This document shows positions 1 to 8,219 of a stretch of DNA of 38,332 bases, in pieces (the stretch's first letter is position 1; each line of letters begins with the position of its first letter). The notes below the pieces were generated by a model. That model did no database searches. It saw only the letters and a program-made list of their open reading frames with translations, and was not told where the DNA came from. The stretch is from Prevotella sp. (lineage in GTDB: Bacteria > Bacteroidota > Bacteroidia > Bacteroidales > Bacteroidaceae): assembly GCA_017415455.1 (NCBI GenBank), contig JAFQGS010000076.1, positions 1 to 38,332 of the forward strand, given 5' to 3'. A program made the translations under genes and the position numbers.

Positions 1-1317
1 GTAGAAAATCTTAAGCAGAGATTTCCAAATGAGCCTGAATATATCCAGGCGGTTAGTCAGGTGTTAGGAACAATTGAGGAGGAGTATAACAAGCATCCTG
101 AGTTCGACAGAGCTAACCTTATTGAGCGTCTCTGTATTCCAGATCGCATTATTACATTCCGCGTAACATGGGTTGACGATAAAGGCAATGTTCAGACAAA
201 CATGGCTTATCGTGTGCAGCACAACAACGTAATTGGTCCTTACAAGGGCGGTATACGTTATCACAAGTCAGTGAATGTCAGCATCTTGAAGTTCTTGGCT
301 TTTGAGCAGACATTCAAAAACTCACTCACTACTCTTCCTATGGGTGGAGGTAAAGGAGGTTCAGACTTCTCTCCTCGCGGCAAGAGTGACGGCGAGATCA
401 TGCGATTCTGCCAGGCTTTCATAACAGAGCTTTATCGTCATATCGGTCCAGATGAGGACGTTCCTGCTGGTGACATCGGTGTTGGTGGTCGTGAGGTTGC
501 TTATATGTTCGGAATGTATAAGAAACTGACACACCAGTGGACTGGAGTATTCACAGGTAAGGGTCTGGAGTTTGGTGGCTCACTTATTCGTCCTGAGGCT
601 ACTGGTTATGGAAATGTTTATTTCCTTCTCAATATGCTGAAGACCAGAAATATTGACATCAAGGGTAAGACTGTGCTTGTCAGTGGTTCTGGTAACGTTG
701 CCCAGTACACAATAGAGAAATGTATTGAACTTGGCGCTAAGGTTGTTACCTGCTCAGACTCTGACGGTTACATCTATGATCCAGACGGTATTGACAGCGA
801 GAAACTGGCTTATATCAAGGAGTTGAAGAATATTGAGCGTGGACGTATCCGTGAATATGCTGAGACATACGGTGTGAAATATGTTGAGGGTGCTAAGCCT
901 TGGTTTGAGAAAGCAGACATCGCTCTTCCTTCTGCAACACAGAATGAAATCAATGAGGAGGCAGCAAAGGCACTTGTAGCAAATGGAGTGTTTGCTGTCA
1001 GTGAGGGAGCGAACATGCCTACAACACCAGAGGCTATCAAGGTGTTCCAGGATGCAAAGATTCTGTACTCACCAGGAAAGGCTGCTAATGCCGGTGGTGT
1101 TGCAGTGTCAGGTCTTGAGATGACACAGAACTCTGAGCGTCTCAGCTGGAGCCGTGAGGAAGTTGATGCAAAACTGAAGAACATTATGAATGACATTCAT
1201 GCTAACTGCGTGAAGTATGGTACAGAGGCTGACGGATACATCAACTATGTTAAGGGAGCAAATGTTGCCGGATTCCTCAAGGTTGCCAAGGCAATGATGG
1301 CACAAGGTATTGTATAA
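1..1317 (+). CDS. gdhA: NADP-type hexameric glutamate dehydrogenase, 5' end cut by window edge
   Basis: This enzyme interconverts 2-oxoglutarate plus ammonia and glutamate in the cytosol, the main ammonia-assimilation step. The frame is open from base 1 without a start, so the gene begins left of the window. The visible 438 codons are nearly the whole of a family of about 445 residues. Family signatures include the substrate stretch PMGGGKGGSDFSP, DVPAGDIGVGGRE and the Rossmann motif SGSGNVAQY of the coenzyme domain. The stop TAA is followed at once by an in-frame TGA. A strong hairpin terminator lies about 45 nt downstream, between this gene and the convergent mnmA. Identity is secure. The NADP preference is inferred from the hexameric small-subunit type and was not read from a residue. 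Confidence 0.96.
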   Translation, partial: VENLKQRFPNEPEYIQAVSQVLGTIEEEYNKHPEFDRANLIERLCIPDRIITFRVTWVDDKGNVQTNMAYRVQHNNVIGPYKGGIRYHKSVNVSILKFLAFEQTFKNSLTTLPMGGGKGGSDFSPRGKSDGEIMRFCQAFITELYRHIGPDEDVPAGDIGVGGREVAYMFGMYKKLTHQWTGVFTGKGLEFGGSLIRPEATGYGNVYFLLNMLKTRNIDIKGKTVLVSGSGNVAQYTIEKCIELGAKVVTCSDSDGYIYDPDGIDSEKLAYIKELKNIERGRIREYAETYGVKYVEGAKPWFEKADIALPSATQNEINEEAAKALVANGVFAVSEGANMPTTPEAIKVFQDAKILYSPGKAANAGGVAVSGLEMTQNSERLSWSREEVDAKLKNIMNDIHANCVKYGTEADGYINYVKGANVAGFLKVAKAMMAQGIV

Positions 1318-1360
1318 TGACATCAAGTGTGTTGTACTATTATACAGCACCTATAAAATA

Positions 1361-1407
1361 AAAACGAAAGACAGCGTACTTAGTTCTGCTGCCTTTCGTT
1401 TTTTTTA
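1361..1407 (+). terminator. Bidirectional rho-independent terminator between gdhA and mnmA
   Basis: The left arm AACGAAAGACAGC (1363-1375) pairs with the right arm GCTGCCTTTCGTT (1388-1400) over 13 positions with one mismatch and a 12-nt loop. A run of eight T follows on the plus strand (1399-1406). An A-rich stretch precedes the left arm, so the hairpin can also serve mnmA reading the other way. Confidence 0.9.
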
Positions 1408-1518
1408 TTGCGTAACCTTCGGATTTTGTATCGGAATGAAGACTGAATCGTGGTATAATGTCGTGTATATGCAGGCTAAGCGGAATGCCGTTGAAGCTAT
1501 TCCCGGCAGAGAATAACG

Positions 1519-2598
1519 TCAGATACCGATTTCTCCACTGCCATAACACTTATGATGCTCATCATCATATATAACACAGAACTGACCTGGTGCCACGCCA
1601 TGTATTGCTGTTTCTGACTCTATGATGAAGCTTTGTCCATTCCTGATAACCTTCGCCTTATGATGCTCTGGAGTATGTCTTATCTTGAATGTGACATGCT
1701 CAGGCAGTTCCTGTATGCCTTCTGTGAGGAAATGGAAATCGTTGACACAGAACGATTTTCTGTATGCTGTCTCTGGATCGTAGCCATGACTTACATAAAG
1801 GATATTACGTTCAATGTCTTTTTTTACAGCGAACCATGGTCCTCCTCCCAGTCCTAAGCCTTTGCGCTGTCCTATTGTGTGGAACCACAGACCTTTATGC
1901 TTGCCTATTTTGTTACCTGTCTCAAGTTCTATGATGGCACCTGGCTTCTCTCCGAGATAACGTCGCAGATAATCATTGTAGTTTATCTTTCCAAGAAAGC
2001 AAATGCCTTGAGAGTCTTTACGACGGGCATTGATGAGATGCTCGCGCTCGGCTATGGCTCTCACCTCCTCCTTTGTATAATGACCTATAGGGAAAAAGGC
2101 TTTTTTTAGTTGCCAGTCGTATATCTGAGCAAGAAAGTCCGTTTGGTCTTTTACCGGGTCCGGACTGGTTGTAAGCCATTTCTTACCTTCAATTATCTCG
2201 GTCTGGGCATAATGACCTGTGGCAATGATATCGTATTCATGTCCTTTCTTATCATGGAAAGCGCCAAACTTGATAAGACGGTTGCACATTACATCGGGAT
2301 TTGGTGTGAAGCCGTTTCGTACCTTGTCCATAGTATATTTGGTCACCTCGTCCCAATACTCCTTATGGCAGTCTATAACCTGGAGCTTGCAACCATAACG
2401 GTGTGCCATTGCCGTTGCCATCTCAATATCTTCCTCAGAAGAGCAATCCCATTCCTCATCCTCTTCCGGACCAATCTTAATATAAAAGCAGTCGGGAGTG
2501 ATGCCATTGCTTACAAGCTCGTGGAGCACTACCGAACTGTCAACACCTCCAGAGAGAAGAAGTGCGGTTTTCTTATCATTGAGTTGTGTTATTCCCAT
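1519..2598 (-). CDS. mnmA: tRNA-specific 2-thiouridylase MnmA
   Basis: MnmA adenylates and thiolates U34 of tRNAs for Lys, Glu and Gln, giving the s2U wobble base. The 359-residue protein has the PP-loop SGGVDSS at residues 16-22. The two catalytic cysteines lie in the family contexts NPDVMC (C105) and SQGICF (C200), and GHYAQ and HTIGQRKGLGLGGGPWF are also present. The ATG at 2598 leaves a normal N-terminus just ahead of the PP-loop. It converges on gdhA with a shared terminator. A second thiolation-related gene family member, tilS, lies elsewhere in the window and has a different product. Bacteroidales often carry two MnmA paralogues, so another copy may exist in the genome. Confidence 0.95.
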   Translation of the reverse strand: MGITQLNDKKTALLLSGGVDSSVVLHELVSNGITPDCFYIKIGPEEDEEWDCSSEEDIEMATAMAHRYGCKLQVIDCHKEYWDEVTKYTMDKVRNGFTPNPDVMCNRLIKFGAFHDKKGHEYDIIATGHYAQTEIIEGKKWLTTSPDPVKDQTDFLAQIYDWQLKKAFFPIGHYTKEEVRAIAEREHLINARRKDSQGICFLGKINYNDYLRRYLGEKPGAIIELETGNKIGKHKGLWFHTIGQRKGLGLGGGPWFAVKKDIERNILYVSHGYDPETAYRKSFCVNDFHFLTEGIQELPEHVTFKIRHTPEHHKAKVIRNGQSFIIESETAIHGVAPGQFCVIYDDEHHKCYGSGEIGI

Positions 2599-2684
2599 TT
2601 TGTTTATTTTAATATTTCAGGATATCAAGTAAAGTAGGACTGCGATAACAAACAAGAGTGTCTCAGGCGTATTGTGTCTATTCT

Positions 2685-4193
2685 TTAATATGAGTCAGCC
2701 TGCCGAGCATGGGCATTTCTTTTACTAATATATACACATGCCGCACAAATCAATGTCAGGACGGCTGCACCTAATATAATAATATAAGGTGTGTTATTGG
2801 TATTGGTCAACCCTGTGCTGCTACCATCAGATGTCAATACCGGACTTACTGATGCTGTGTCGGTTTTTGTCTCGGATTTCTTACTTGTATATTCCTTGTC
2901 AGAGTATGTTATCTTGTAAATATCCACAGCATTGCCACCCATCTTTCTTCTGCCCTGAGATGTGGTTATCACGTAAGCGCCATCGTCTGACACATCAAGT
3001 CCCACAGGATAAGAGTCAACGTTTGCCCTGGATATGACAGTCATAGTCTGGGTATCTACAACATACAGCTGGCTTACTGTGTTGCAGGCGGCAAAGATAT
3101 AACGGCCCGATGGCGATACTTCTATTGTGCGTGCTCCTCTGCCCACCTTACATTCTTCCCATCCTTTCAGATAGATTACCTTGTTTGTGGCATTCTGTAT
3201 TGCCTCTTTTATCTTGTCTATCTTTATGCGTTGCACATATCCCGCACCATTGATGCTAAGGTACAGATAATTGTTGCTGATAATAAGATGTCGCACATTA
3301 CTGCGCATTCCGAGTATTCGTCCGATATATTTTCTCTCCGTCATGTCAACAACGGCAATACCTCCGGAACCACCCATACATCCTACAAGAAGATATTTGC
3401 CGTCGGGGGTGAAGACTGTTCCTCTCAACGCATAGCCGCTACCGTTGTCACGGTCAACAGGCTCGGTGAGACTATAGTTCAGTTTCAGTTTGTAGTCAAC
3501 AACAAGCAGACTCTCATGATGCCATTCAGACGGATTGTCGCTGCTGATGTTAATTAGTCCGAGTGTGTTGTCACCCCAATGAGTTATCACTACATATTTG
3601 CCGTCGGGAGATGTAGCCACCATCTTTGGCAGCGGTCCTGTCTCCATGAGCTTTACAATGCTGTCGTTCTCAGTATCGATGATAGCTACTGCCGAAGGGT
3701 CTTGCGCATTAATATCATAGCTGCGTCGGTAATATGGAACCCACAAGTAACGTCCATCATGCGAGAATGTGCTTTCTACAGGCTTTCCGTAGAAGGTATT
3801 TAGGTTATCGTGATAATGAGTGAACGGATATAACGAGCTGGGCTTAGACCACAGACGGCTGTCGGCTGCAGTAAAGCGATGCTTGATGGTTTTCAGTTTG
3901 TTACGTGTCTGCATATCATATACAACTGTTACACATCCTTCGAGTGAGTTTACATAGAATTTTCTGCCGTCAGGGTGTATATTCACTGACTTCGGAGAAT
4001 ATATATCCTTGTCAAGTGTGGCTTTGTCCGACCAGTCGAAATATTGTTTCTTATCTATCAGCTCAATGCTTATTTTGTTGTCAGACGACTTCCACTTTGT
4101 ACCAACAGAAGGATGAACAACTTGCGGTGCTGGTTGCTGTGCATAGGAAGTAACGGCAAGGAGAAATAACAGTATGGCTACAGTTCTTTTCAT
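2685..4193 (-). CDS. Membrane-anchored YncE-like beta-propeller protein
   Basis: The 502-residue protein starts with a clear signal peptide (charged MKR, hydrophobic core, cleavage likely near SYAQ). It then has repeated propeller blades of the YncE/YVTN type, with recurring phrases such as VNIHPDGRKFYV, VATSPDGKYVVI, VFTPDGKYLLV and VSPSGRYIFA. A Ser/Thr-rich linker follows, and a single hydrophobic helix near residues 466-488 is followed by basic residues (SKR). The predicted topology is a periplasmic propeller held in the inner membrane by its C-terminus. Propellers of this kind usually bind partners or ligands, and no catalytic residues are evident. It lies between mnmA and rsgA on the same strand, 86 and 85 nt from them, with no functional link apparent. 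The fold is fairly sure. The role is unknown. Confidence 0.75.
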   Translation of the reverse strand: MKRTVAILLFLLAVTSYAQQPAPQVVHPSVGTKWKSSDNKISIELIDKKQYFDWSDKATLDKDIYSPKSVNIHPDGRKFYVNSLEGCVTVVYDMQTRNKLKTIKHRFTAADSRLWSKPSSLYPFTHYHDNLNTFYGKPVESTFSHDGRYLWVPYYRRSYDINAQDPSAVAIIDTENDSIVKLMETGPLPKMVATSPDGKYVVITHWGDNTLGLINISSDNPSEWHHESLLVVDYKLKLNYSLTEPVDRDNGSGYALRGTVFTPDGKYLLVGCMGGSGGIAVVDMTERKYIGRILGMRSNVRHLIISNNYLYLSINGAGYVQRIKIDKIKEAIQNATNKVIYLKGWEECKVGRGARTIEVSPSGRYIFAACNTVSQLYVVDTQTMTVISRANVDSYPVGLDVSDDGAYVITTSQGRRKMGGNAVDIYKITYSDKEYTSKKSETKTDTASVSPVLTSDGSSTGLTNTNNTPYIIILGAAVLTLICAACVYISKRNAHARQADSY

Positions 4194-4278
4194 TATGTGT
4201 TTCGTTTTAGTTAGTAGAAATATTAATGGCCTTTGTATAAATGTTTTTCTTAATTGTCATCGCTGTGTCTGCAGCTTC

Positions 4279-5211
4279 CTAATAAGACTCTCTGTATTTT
4301 GACTCATCCTTATCATTGAGCATACTCAGATAAGAGTTGTAGCGACTTAATGAGATGTAATGATTCTCAACGGCTTCAACAACAGCACAGCCCGGTTCGT
4401 GAGTGTGTGTGCAGTTATTGAACCGACAGTTCTCAGACATCTTGAATATCTCCTTGAAGTAACTGCATATCTCCTCAGGTTCCATATTGAATGTTCCGAA
4501 TCCTTTTATGCCGGGAGTGTCTATAGCCCATCCTCCGAACGGAAGGGGAAGCATTTCGCTGAATGTGGTTGTGTGAGTGCCTGTATTATGAGCATACGAG
4601 ATATCTGCCGTGCGGAGATTGGCGTCAGGTATAAGATTATTCAGCAAAGTGCTTTTACCTACACCGCTGTTCCCGCTGAAAAGAGTTATCTTGTCTTTTA
4701 GCAGTTCGGTCAGTTGTGCGATGCCTTTTCCTTCAAGGGCGGAAATCTCAACGCATTTGTAACCAATACACTCATACAGGTTTATCATCATCTTCTGTGT
4801 TTCCAAGTCATCTGCGGAAAGTATATCCGACTTGTTGAATGCCAAGACCACCGGAATGTTATAAGCTTCGGCAGTAGCTATGAAGCGGTCGATGAAGGTT
4901 GTTGATGTCTGCGGATGATTTACCGTAACAACAAGAAGAGCCAAATCAATGTTTGCGGCAATGATATGGCTTTGCTTTGACAGGTTTGACGATTTGCGTA
5001 TGATATAGTTTCTGCGGTCTTCAATGGATGATATGAACGCCGTTCCCTCTTGATTCAAGATGATAGTGACATTATCGCCAACAGCCACTGGATTTGTGCT
5101 GCGTATTCCTTTTAAGCGGAAATTGCCTTTAATCTTACATTCCACTATAGAGCCGTCATCGGTAAGAACACTATACCAACTGCCTGTGTTTTTTATTACT
5201 ACTCCTTTCAC
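4279..5211 (-). CDS. rsgA: Small ribosomal subunit biogenesis GTPase RsgA
   Basis: RsgA is a circularly permuted GTPase that checks late 30S maturation. In 310 residues it shows an N-terminal OB-fold and the permuted GTPase order: G4 NKSD at 126-129, G1 GNSGVGKS at 180-187 and G3 DTPG at 231-234. The C-terminal zinc knuckle has C262, C267, H269 and C275. Length and motif order are typical. It is downstream of frr on the same strand, but a hairpin terminator separates them, so co-transcription is probably only partial. Having rsgA, frr, rsmA and tRNA-modification genes close together gives this end of the window a translation theme. Confidence 0.95.
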   Translation of the reverse strand: MKGVVIKNTGSWYSVLTDDGSIVECKIKGNFRLKGIRSTNPVAVGDNVTIILNQEGTAFISSIEDRRNYIIRKSSNLSKQSHIIAANIDLALLVVTVNHPQTSTTFIDRFIATAEAYNIPVVLAFNKSDILSADDLETQKMMINLYECIGYKCVEISALEGKGIAQLTELLKDKITLFSGNSGVGKSTLLNNLIPDANLRTADISYAHNTGTHTTTFSEMLPLPFGGWAIDTPGIKGFGTFNMEPEEICSYFKEIFKMSENCRFNNCTHTHEPGCAVVEAVENHYISLSRYNSYLSMLNDKDESKYRESY

Positions 5212-5251
5212 GAGTAAAGAATGTCAAATGTTAAGTCTTTCTTTTATGCAT

Positions 5252-5303
5252 GTAAAAAATGACACAGAGACATAGTTCTTTATTTTTTATATGCCTCTGT
5301 GCC
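5252..5303 (-). terminator. Rho-independent terminator of frr
   Basis: On the minus strand a 14-bp stem (arms at 5290-5303 and 5261-5274, two G-U wobbles, 15-nt A-rich loop) is followed directly by ATTTTTTAC. It lies just after the frr stop codon and before rsgA. Confidence 0.85.
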
Positions 5304-5321
5304 GTATTCTTGTCTGTGGGT

Positions 5322-5882
5322 TTATACAGTCATTATCTCTTTCTGCTTCTCTGCCAGTAAGTCGTCAAGTTTCTTGATGTACTTATCATGAATCTTCTGA
5401 AGCTCAAGCTCTGCATCTTTCTCATTATCTTCTGAGAGACCGTCTTTTATCGCTTTCTTCAGTTTGTCCTTAATGTCACCTCTTACATTACGAACCTCAA
5501 CTTTAGCCTTCTCGCCTATTTTGTTGCATTGCTTGGCAAGCTCACGGCGCCTTTCTTCTGTTGGCTGTGGTATGCCAAGACGTATAATCTCGCCGTTGTT
5601 GTCTGGAGTAATACCAACATCAGAGTCCATGATGGCCTTCTCGATATCTCTTATCATCTTCTTGTCCCAAGGACGTATGGCAATTGTTCGTGCGTCGGGT
5701 GTTGAGACATTAGCAACCTGGTTAAGAGGAACCATAGAACCATATGAGTTTACTCTTACACCGTCAAGTATTGCAACGTTAGCCCTGCCGGCACGTATTC
5801 TTGAAAGCTGCTCTTCAAGAAACATTGCAGCCATCTCCATTCTCTCCTCGCTTTCGCTTAATGTAGCTTTTATGTCTATCAT
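5322..5882 (-). CDS. frr: Ribosome recycling factor
   Basis: Frr, with EF-G, splits the post-termination ribosome. From the ATG at 5882 the product is 186 residues, the normal length for the family. It contains the expected RAGRANVAILDGV, IRPWDK and the C-terminal basic helical region. The frame remains open nine codons further upstream to 5909, but that extension (MTLNKYIYI) is AT-rich non-family sequence and overlaps the -7 box of the promoter, so the inner ATG is chosen. Upstream lies a consensus Bacteroidetes promoter, and downstream a strong terminator, so it is probably transcribed as a single gene. Confidence 0.95.
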   Translation of the reverse strand: MIDIKATLSESEERMEMAAMFLEEQLSRIRAGRANVAILDGVRVNSYGSMVPLNQVANVSTPDARTIAIRPWDKKMIRDIEKAIMDSDVGITPDNNGEIIRLGIPQPTEERRRELAKQCNKIGEKAKVEVRNVRGDIKDKLKKAIKDGLSEDNEKDAELELQKIHDKYIKKLDDLLAEKQKEIMTV

Positions 5883-5908
5883 AATATATATGTATTTGTT
5901 TAATGTCA

Positions 5909-5939
5909 CAAAATTACAAATAAATTCTTAATACCGCAA
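5909..5939 (-). promoter_or_regulatory. Bacteroidetes-type promoter of frr
   Basis: On the minus strand the -7 box TAATTTTG (5909-5916) matches TAnnTTTG. A TTG (-33, 5937-5939) lies 20 nt upstream. The box is 26 nt before the frr start codon at 5882. Confidence 0.7.
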
Positions 5940-6084
5940 TAGTTTGTGCTAACTATTTAATTAGTAATCAATATTTAATGCCAATGTATTCTGAGCGAAT
6001 TAACGAATCTGCAATATATGATTTTTGAGAATTTAATGGGATTATAAGTTTACAAGTCTTATGCTTTTATTGTTCCTGTTAACA

Positions 6085-6114
6085 TTGTTATGTGAAATGT
6101 TTTAGTTAAATTTG
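6085..6114 (+). promoter_or_regulatory. Bacteroidetes-type promoter of the ZIP transporter gene
   Basis: TTG at 6085-6087 and -7 box TAAATTTG at 6107-6114 are 19 nt apart, a full consensus match. The start codon follows 37 nt after the box. Confidence 0.75.
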
Positions 6115-6151
6115 CATCAGAAAGTACCATTTTACCAACTTGTTTATATAG

Positions 6152-6943
6152 ATGCAAATGTATATTGGAGAATTAGCACTCAGTTTATTGCTTCCTTTTG
6201 CGGGAACGCTGATAGGGTCTTCCTTTGTGTTTTTCATGAAGGATGCCATGCCTGTTAAGACACAGAAACTATTATTGGGATTTGCCTCCGGAGTTATGAT
6301 TGCCGCTTCAGTATGGTCTTTGCTTATTCCCTCTATGAATATGTGTGAAGACATGGGCAAGTTCTCTGTTGTTCCTGCAGCCACAGGTTTTCTTTGCGGC
6401 ATCGGGTTCCTGCTTCTTATCGATCATATCATACCGCATCTCCATATAGACAACAACTCCCCGGAGGGCATGAAGAGCAAGCTCTCCAGGACAACAATGC
6501 TCTCTCTTGCCGTTACTATTCACAATCTGCCGGAGGGTATGGCAGTGGGAGTTGTTATCGCAGGAGCCTTACAGGGAGATGCGGATATCTCTTTCGCGGG
6601 CGTAACCGCAATGTCGTTGGGAATTGCCATTCAGAATATTCCAGAGGGAGCAATAATATCAATGCCATTAAAAGCGGAAGGCAATTCTCACCGCAAGTCA
6701 TTCCTCATAGGAGGTCTCAGCGGCATTGTGGAGCCAATAGGCGCAATTGCCATAATTCTCCTTGCCTCCGTACTGTCTCCCATACTTCCGTATATGTTAG
6801 CCTTTGCTGCAGGTGCAATGATTTATGTTGTAATAGAGGAACTTATTCCAGAGGCATCCACGGGTCCGCACTCTAACATAAGCACGATAGGATTTGCCTT
6901 AGGCTTCACCTTGATGATGGTACTGGATGTTGTACTGGGATGA
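6152..6943 (+). CDS. ZIP-family divalent metal transporter (ZupT-like)
   Basis: This 263-residue inner-membrane protein probably imports zinc or other divalent metals. It has about eight hydrophobic segments and the two ZIP signature helices: HNLPEGMAVG in the fourth membrane segment and QNIPEGA in the fifth. These supply the metal-binding His, Asn, Glu and Pro residues. IEELIPEA appears in a later helix. A second in-frame ATG sits two codons downstream (6158) and could equally be the start. The gene has its own consensus promoter and is divergent from frr. It converges on rsmA with a small hairpin across its stop codon. The metal actually carried cannot be read from the sequence. Confidence 0.9.
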   Translation: MQMYIGELALSLLLPFAGTLIGSSFVFFMKDAMPVKTQKLLLGFASGVMIAASVWSLLIPSMNMCEDMGKFSVVPAATGFLCGIGFLLLIDHIIPHLHIDNNSPEGMKSKLSRTTMLSLAVTIHNLPEGMAVGVVIAGALQGDADISFAGVTAMSLGIAIQNIPEGAIISMPLKAEGNSHRKSFLIGGLSGIVEPIGAIAIILLASVLSPILPYMLAFAAGAMIYVVIEELIPEASTGPHSNISTIGFALGFTLMMVLDVVLG

Positions 6944-6976
6944 TACGCACATATTCTGTTTTAATGCGTAATCATC
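6939..6976 (+). terminator. Hairpin between convergent ZIP transporter and rsmA genes
   Basis: GATGATACGCA (6939-6949) pairs with TGCGTAATCATC (6965-6976) with one bulged base and a 15-nt loop, and the left arm contains the transporter stop codon. There is no T-run on either side, so termination function is uncertain. Confidence 0.4.
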
Positions 6977-7000
6977 AGAAGAGCAGAACGTCTCTCCTAT

Positions 7001-7804
7001 CTATTTGATGTCTGTACGAAGTTGACTGCCCACAAGGTTGGTCAGCTCAACAAACTGCTGAATAGACAACTGTTCCGGTCTTTTTGTCATGATGTCATGC
7101 TCGAAGAATGCAGCGTCAGGCATTCCCGATGTGAACAGTTGCCTTAGGGAAACCCTCAGCATCTTTCTTCTCTGGTTGAAGACTGTCTTGACAACTCTTT
7201 TGAAAAGAGTCTCATCGCAACCGAGTTCCTTGACGTCGTTCCGCGTCATTCTTATGACAGCACTTTTTACTTTTGGCGGCGGATTGAAGACATTCTCGTC
7301 AACAGTGAAGAGATACTCAACATCATACCATGCCTGAATCAAAACACTAAGAATACCATACGCCTTATTGCCTGGAGCAGAAGCAATTCGCTGTGCTACC
7401 TCTCGTTGAATCATACCTGTGCAACATGGTATTAAGTGCTTGTTGTCAAGCATTTTAAAGAAAATCTGTGAAGAAATATCATAAGGGTAATTTCCTGTCA
7501 AAACGAATGGATTTCCGTCAAATACTTTAGCCAAATCCATTCTAAGGAAATCGTCTCCAATAATATTGTCTCTGAGATTAGGAAAATGTTCATTCAGGAA
7601 GGCTACAGACTCTCTGTCTATCTCAACTACTTTTGTCAGTCTTGGCTTCGTAACCAGATATTGAGTCATGACACCCATGCCCGGTCCTACCTCAAGAACA
7701 GGAATCTCCGGATATGCGTCAACTGTATCCGCTATGGCTTTCGCTATGCTAAGATCTGTCAGAAAGTGTTGTCCAAGTTGTTTTTTAGGCCTTACTAATT
7801 TCAT
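7001..7804 (-). CDS. rsmA: 16S rRNA (adenine1518/1519-N6)-dimethyltransferase RsmA (KsgA)
   Basis: RsmA dimethylates two adjacent adenines in the helix 45 loop of 16S rRNA during 30S assembly. The 267-residue protein shows QLGQHFLTD at the N-terminus, the SAM-binding VLEVGPGMGVMT and the catalytic GNYPYDISSQI (family motif N-[LI]-P-Y, here with Tyr in second place). The C-terminal domain carries NPPPKVKSAVIR. Length and architecture are normal. It converges on the ZIP transporter. Upstream is a 415-bp non-coding stretch shared with the divergent catabolic cluster, with a -7-like box for this gene at 7892-7899. Confidence 0.95.
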   Translation of the reverse strand: MKLVRPKKQLGQHFLTDLSIAKAIADTVDAYPEIPVLEVGPGMGVMTQYLVTKPRLTKVVEIDRESVAFLNEHFPNLRDNIIGDDFLRMDLAKVFDGNPFVLTGNYPYDISSQIFFKMLDNKHLIPCCTGMIQREVAQRIASAPGNKAYGILSVLIQAWYDVEYLFTVDENVFNPPPKVKSAVIRMTRNDVKELGCDETLFKRVVKTVFNQRRKMLRVSLRQLFTSGMPDAAFFEHDIMTKRPEQLSIQQFVELTNLVGSQLRTDIK

Positions 7805-7891
7805 TTTCTATCATTTATTGTTACTTGAAATCCTTTGTTTTCCCATTTGTCTGACACAGGACTTTCATGTCCTGCCTTGTAATGAGCATTG

Positions 7892-7899
7892 CAAAGATA
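7892..7899 (-). promoter_or_regulatory. -7 promoter box upstream of rsmA
   Basis: Minus-strand TATCTTTG fits TAnnTTTG, 87 nt before the rsmA start. No TTG lies at the proper distance, so this is a partial match. Confidence 0.4.
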
Positions 7900-8112
7900 C
7901 TGAAAAAATAAGAAATAATTATCACAATTCCCAAAGATTAGTTTTGTTTTTCCTTTATAAGTAGCATAGTGAGCAAAGGAGATGTTGATTATAATCGTCA
8001 AAAACTATAAGATAAACCAGCATATTATCCGATTTTAATACCAGTATGTGGAATATATTTTCAAGTTTAATAGAATTTAAAACATTTTTTAGGTTGTTTC
8101 GGATAAAATACC

Positions 8113-8120
8113 TAAATTTG
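8113..8120 (+). promoter_or_regulatory. -7 promoter box of the acid-sugar catabolic cluster
   Basis: TAAATTTG matches TAnnTTTG. A TTG lies 16 nt upstream, shorter than the usual 19-20 nt, so the -33 element is weak, as expected for a promoter needing an activator. The palindrome half TCGGATA (8099-8105) lies in the spacer. About 99 nt of leader precede the first start codon. Confidence 0.5.
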
Positions 8121-8219
8121 TAGATGTTTTGTTAATTGTTGTCAATAGCAACAGTGAGCATAATATTTATAGTTACATAATACAGGAAAATACATTAACT
8201 ACAATAAACTATCAACAAA

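Larger units (their letters stand above)
7805..8219. other. Long divergent intergenic region between rsmA and the acid-sugar cluster
   Basis: These 415 bases contain no convincing gene. They hold a -7 box for rsmA (TATCTTTG, minus strand, 7892-7899) and a short hairpin in its leader (7857-7874, 6-bp arms CAGGAC/GTCCTG). A -7 box for the cluster lies at 8113-8120. A 7-bp inverted repeat TATCCGA (8026-8032) and TCGGATA (8099-8105) could be an operator pair. The stretch is AT-rich. I see no riboswitch that I recognise. Confidence 0.5.

Noticed and set aside
6394-6876. Open frame of 160 codons in another plus frame inside the ZIP transporter gene
   Set aside because: The product is rich in Arg, Ser, Cys and Gly with no recognisable motif. 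The ZIP frame has both signature helices.
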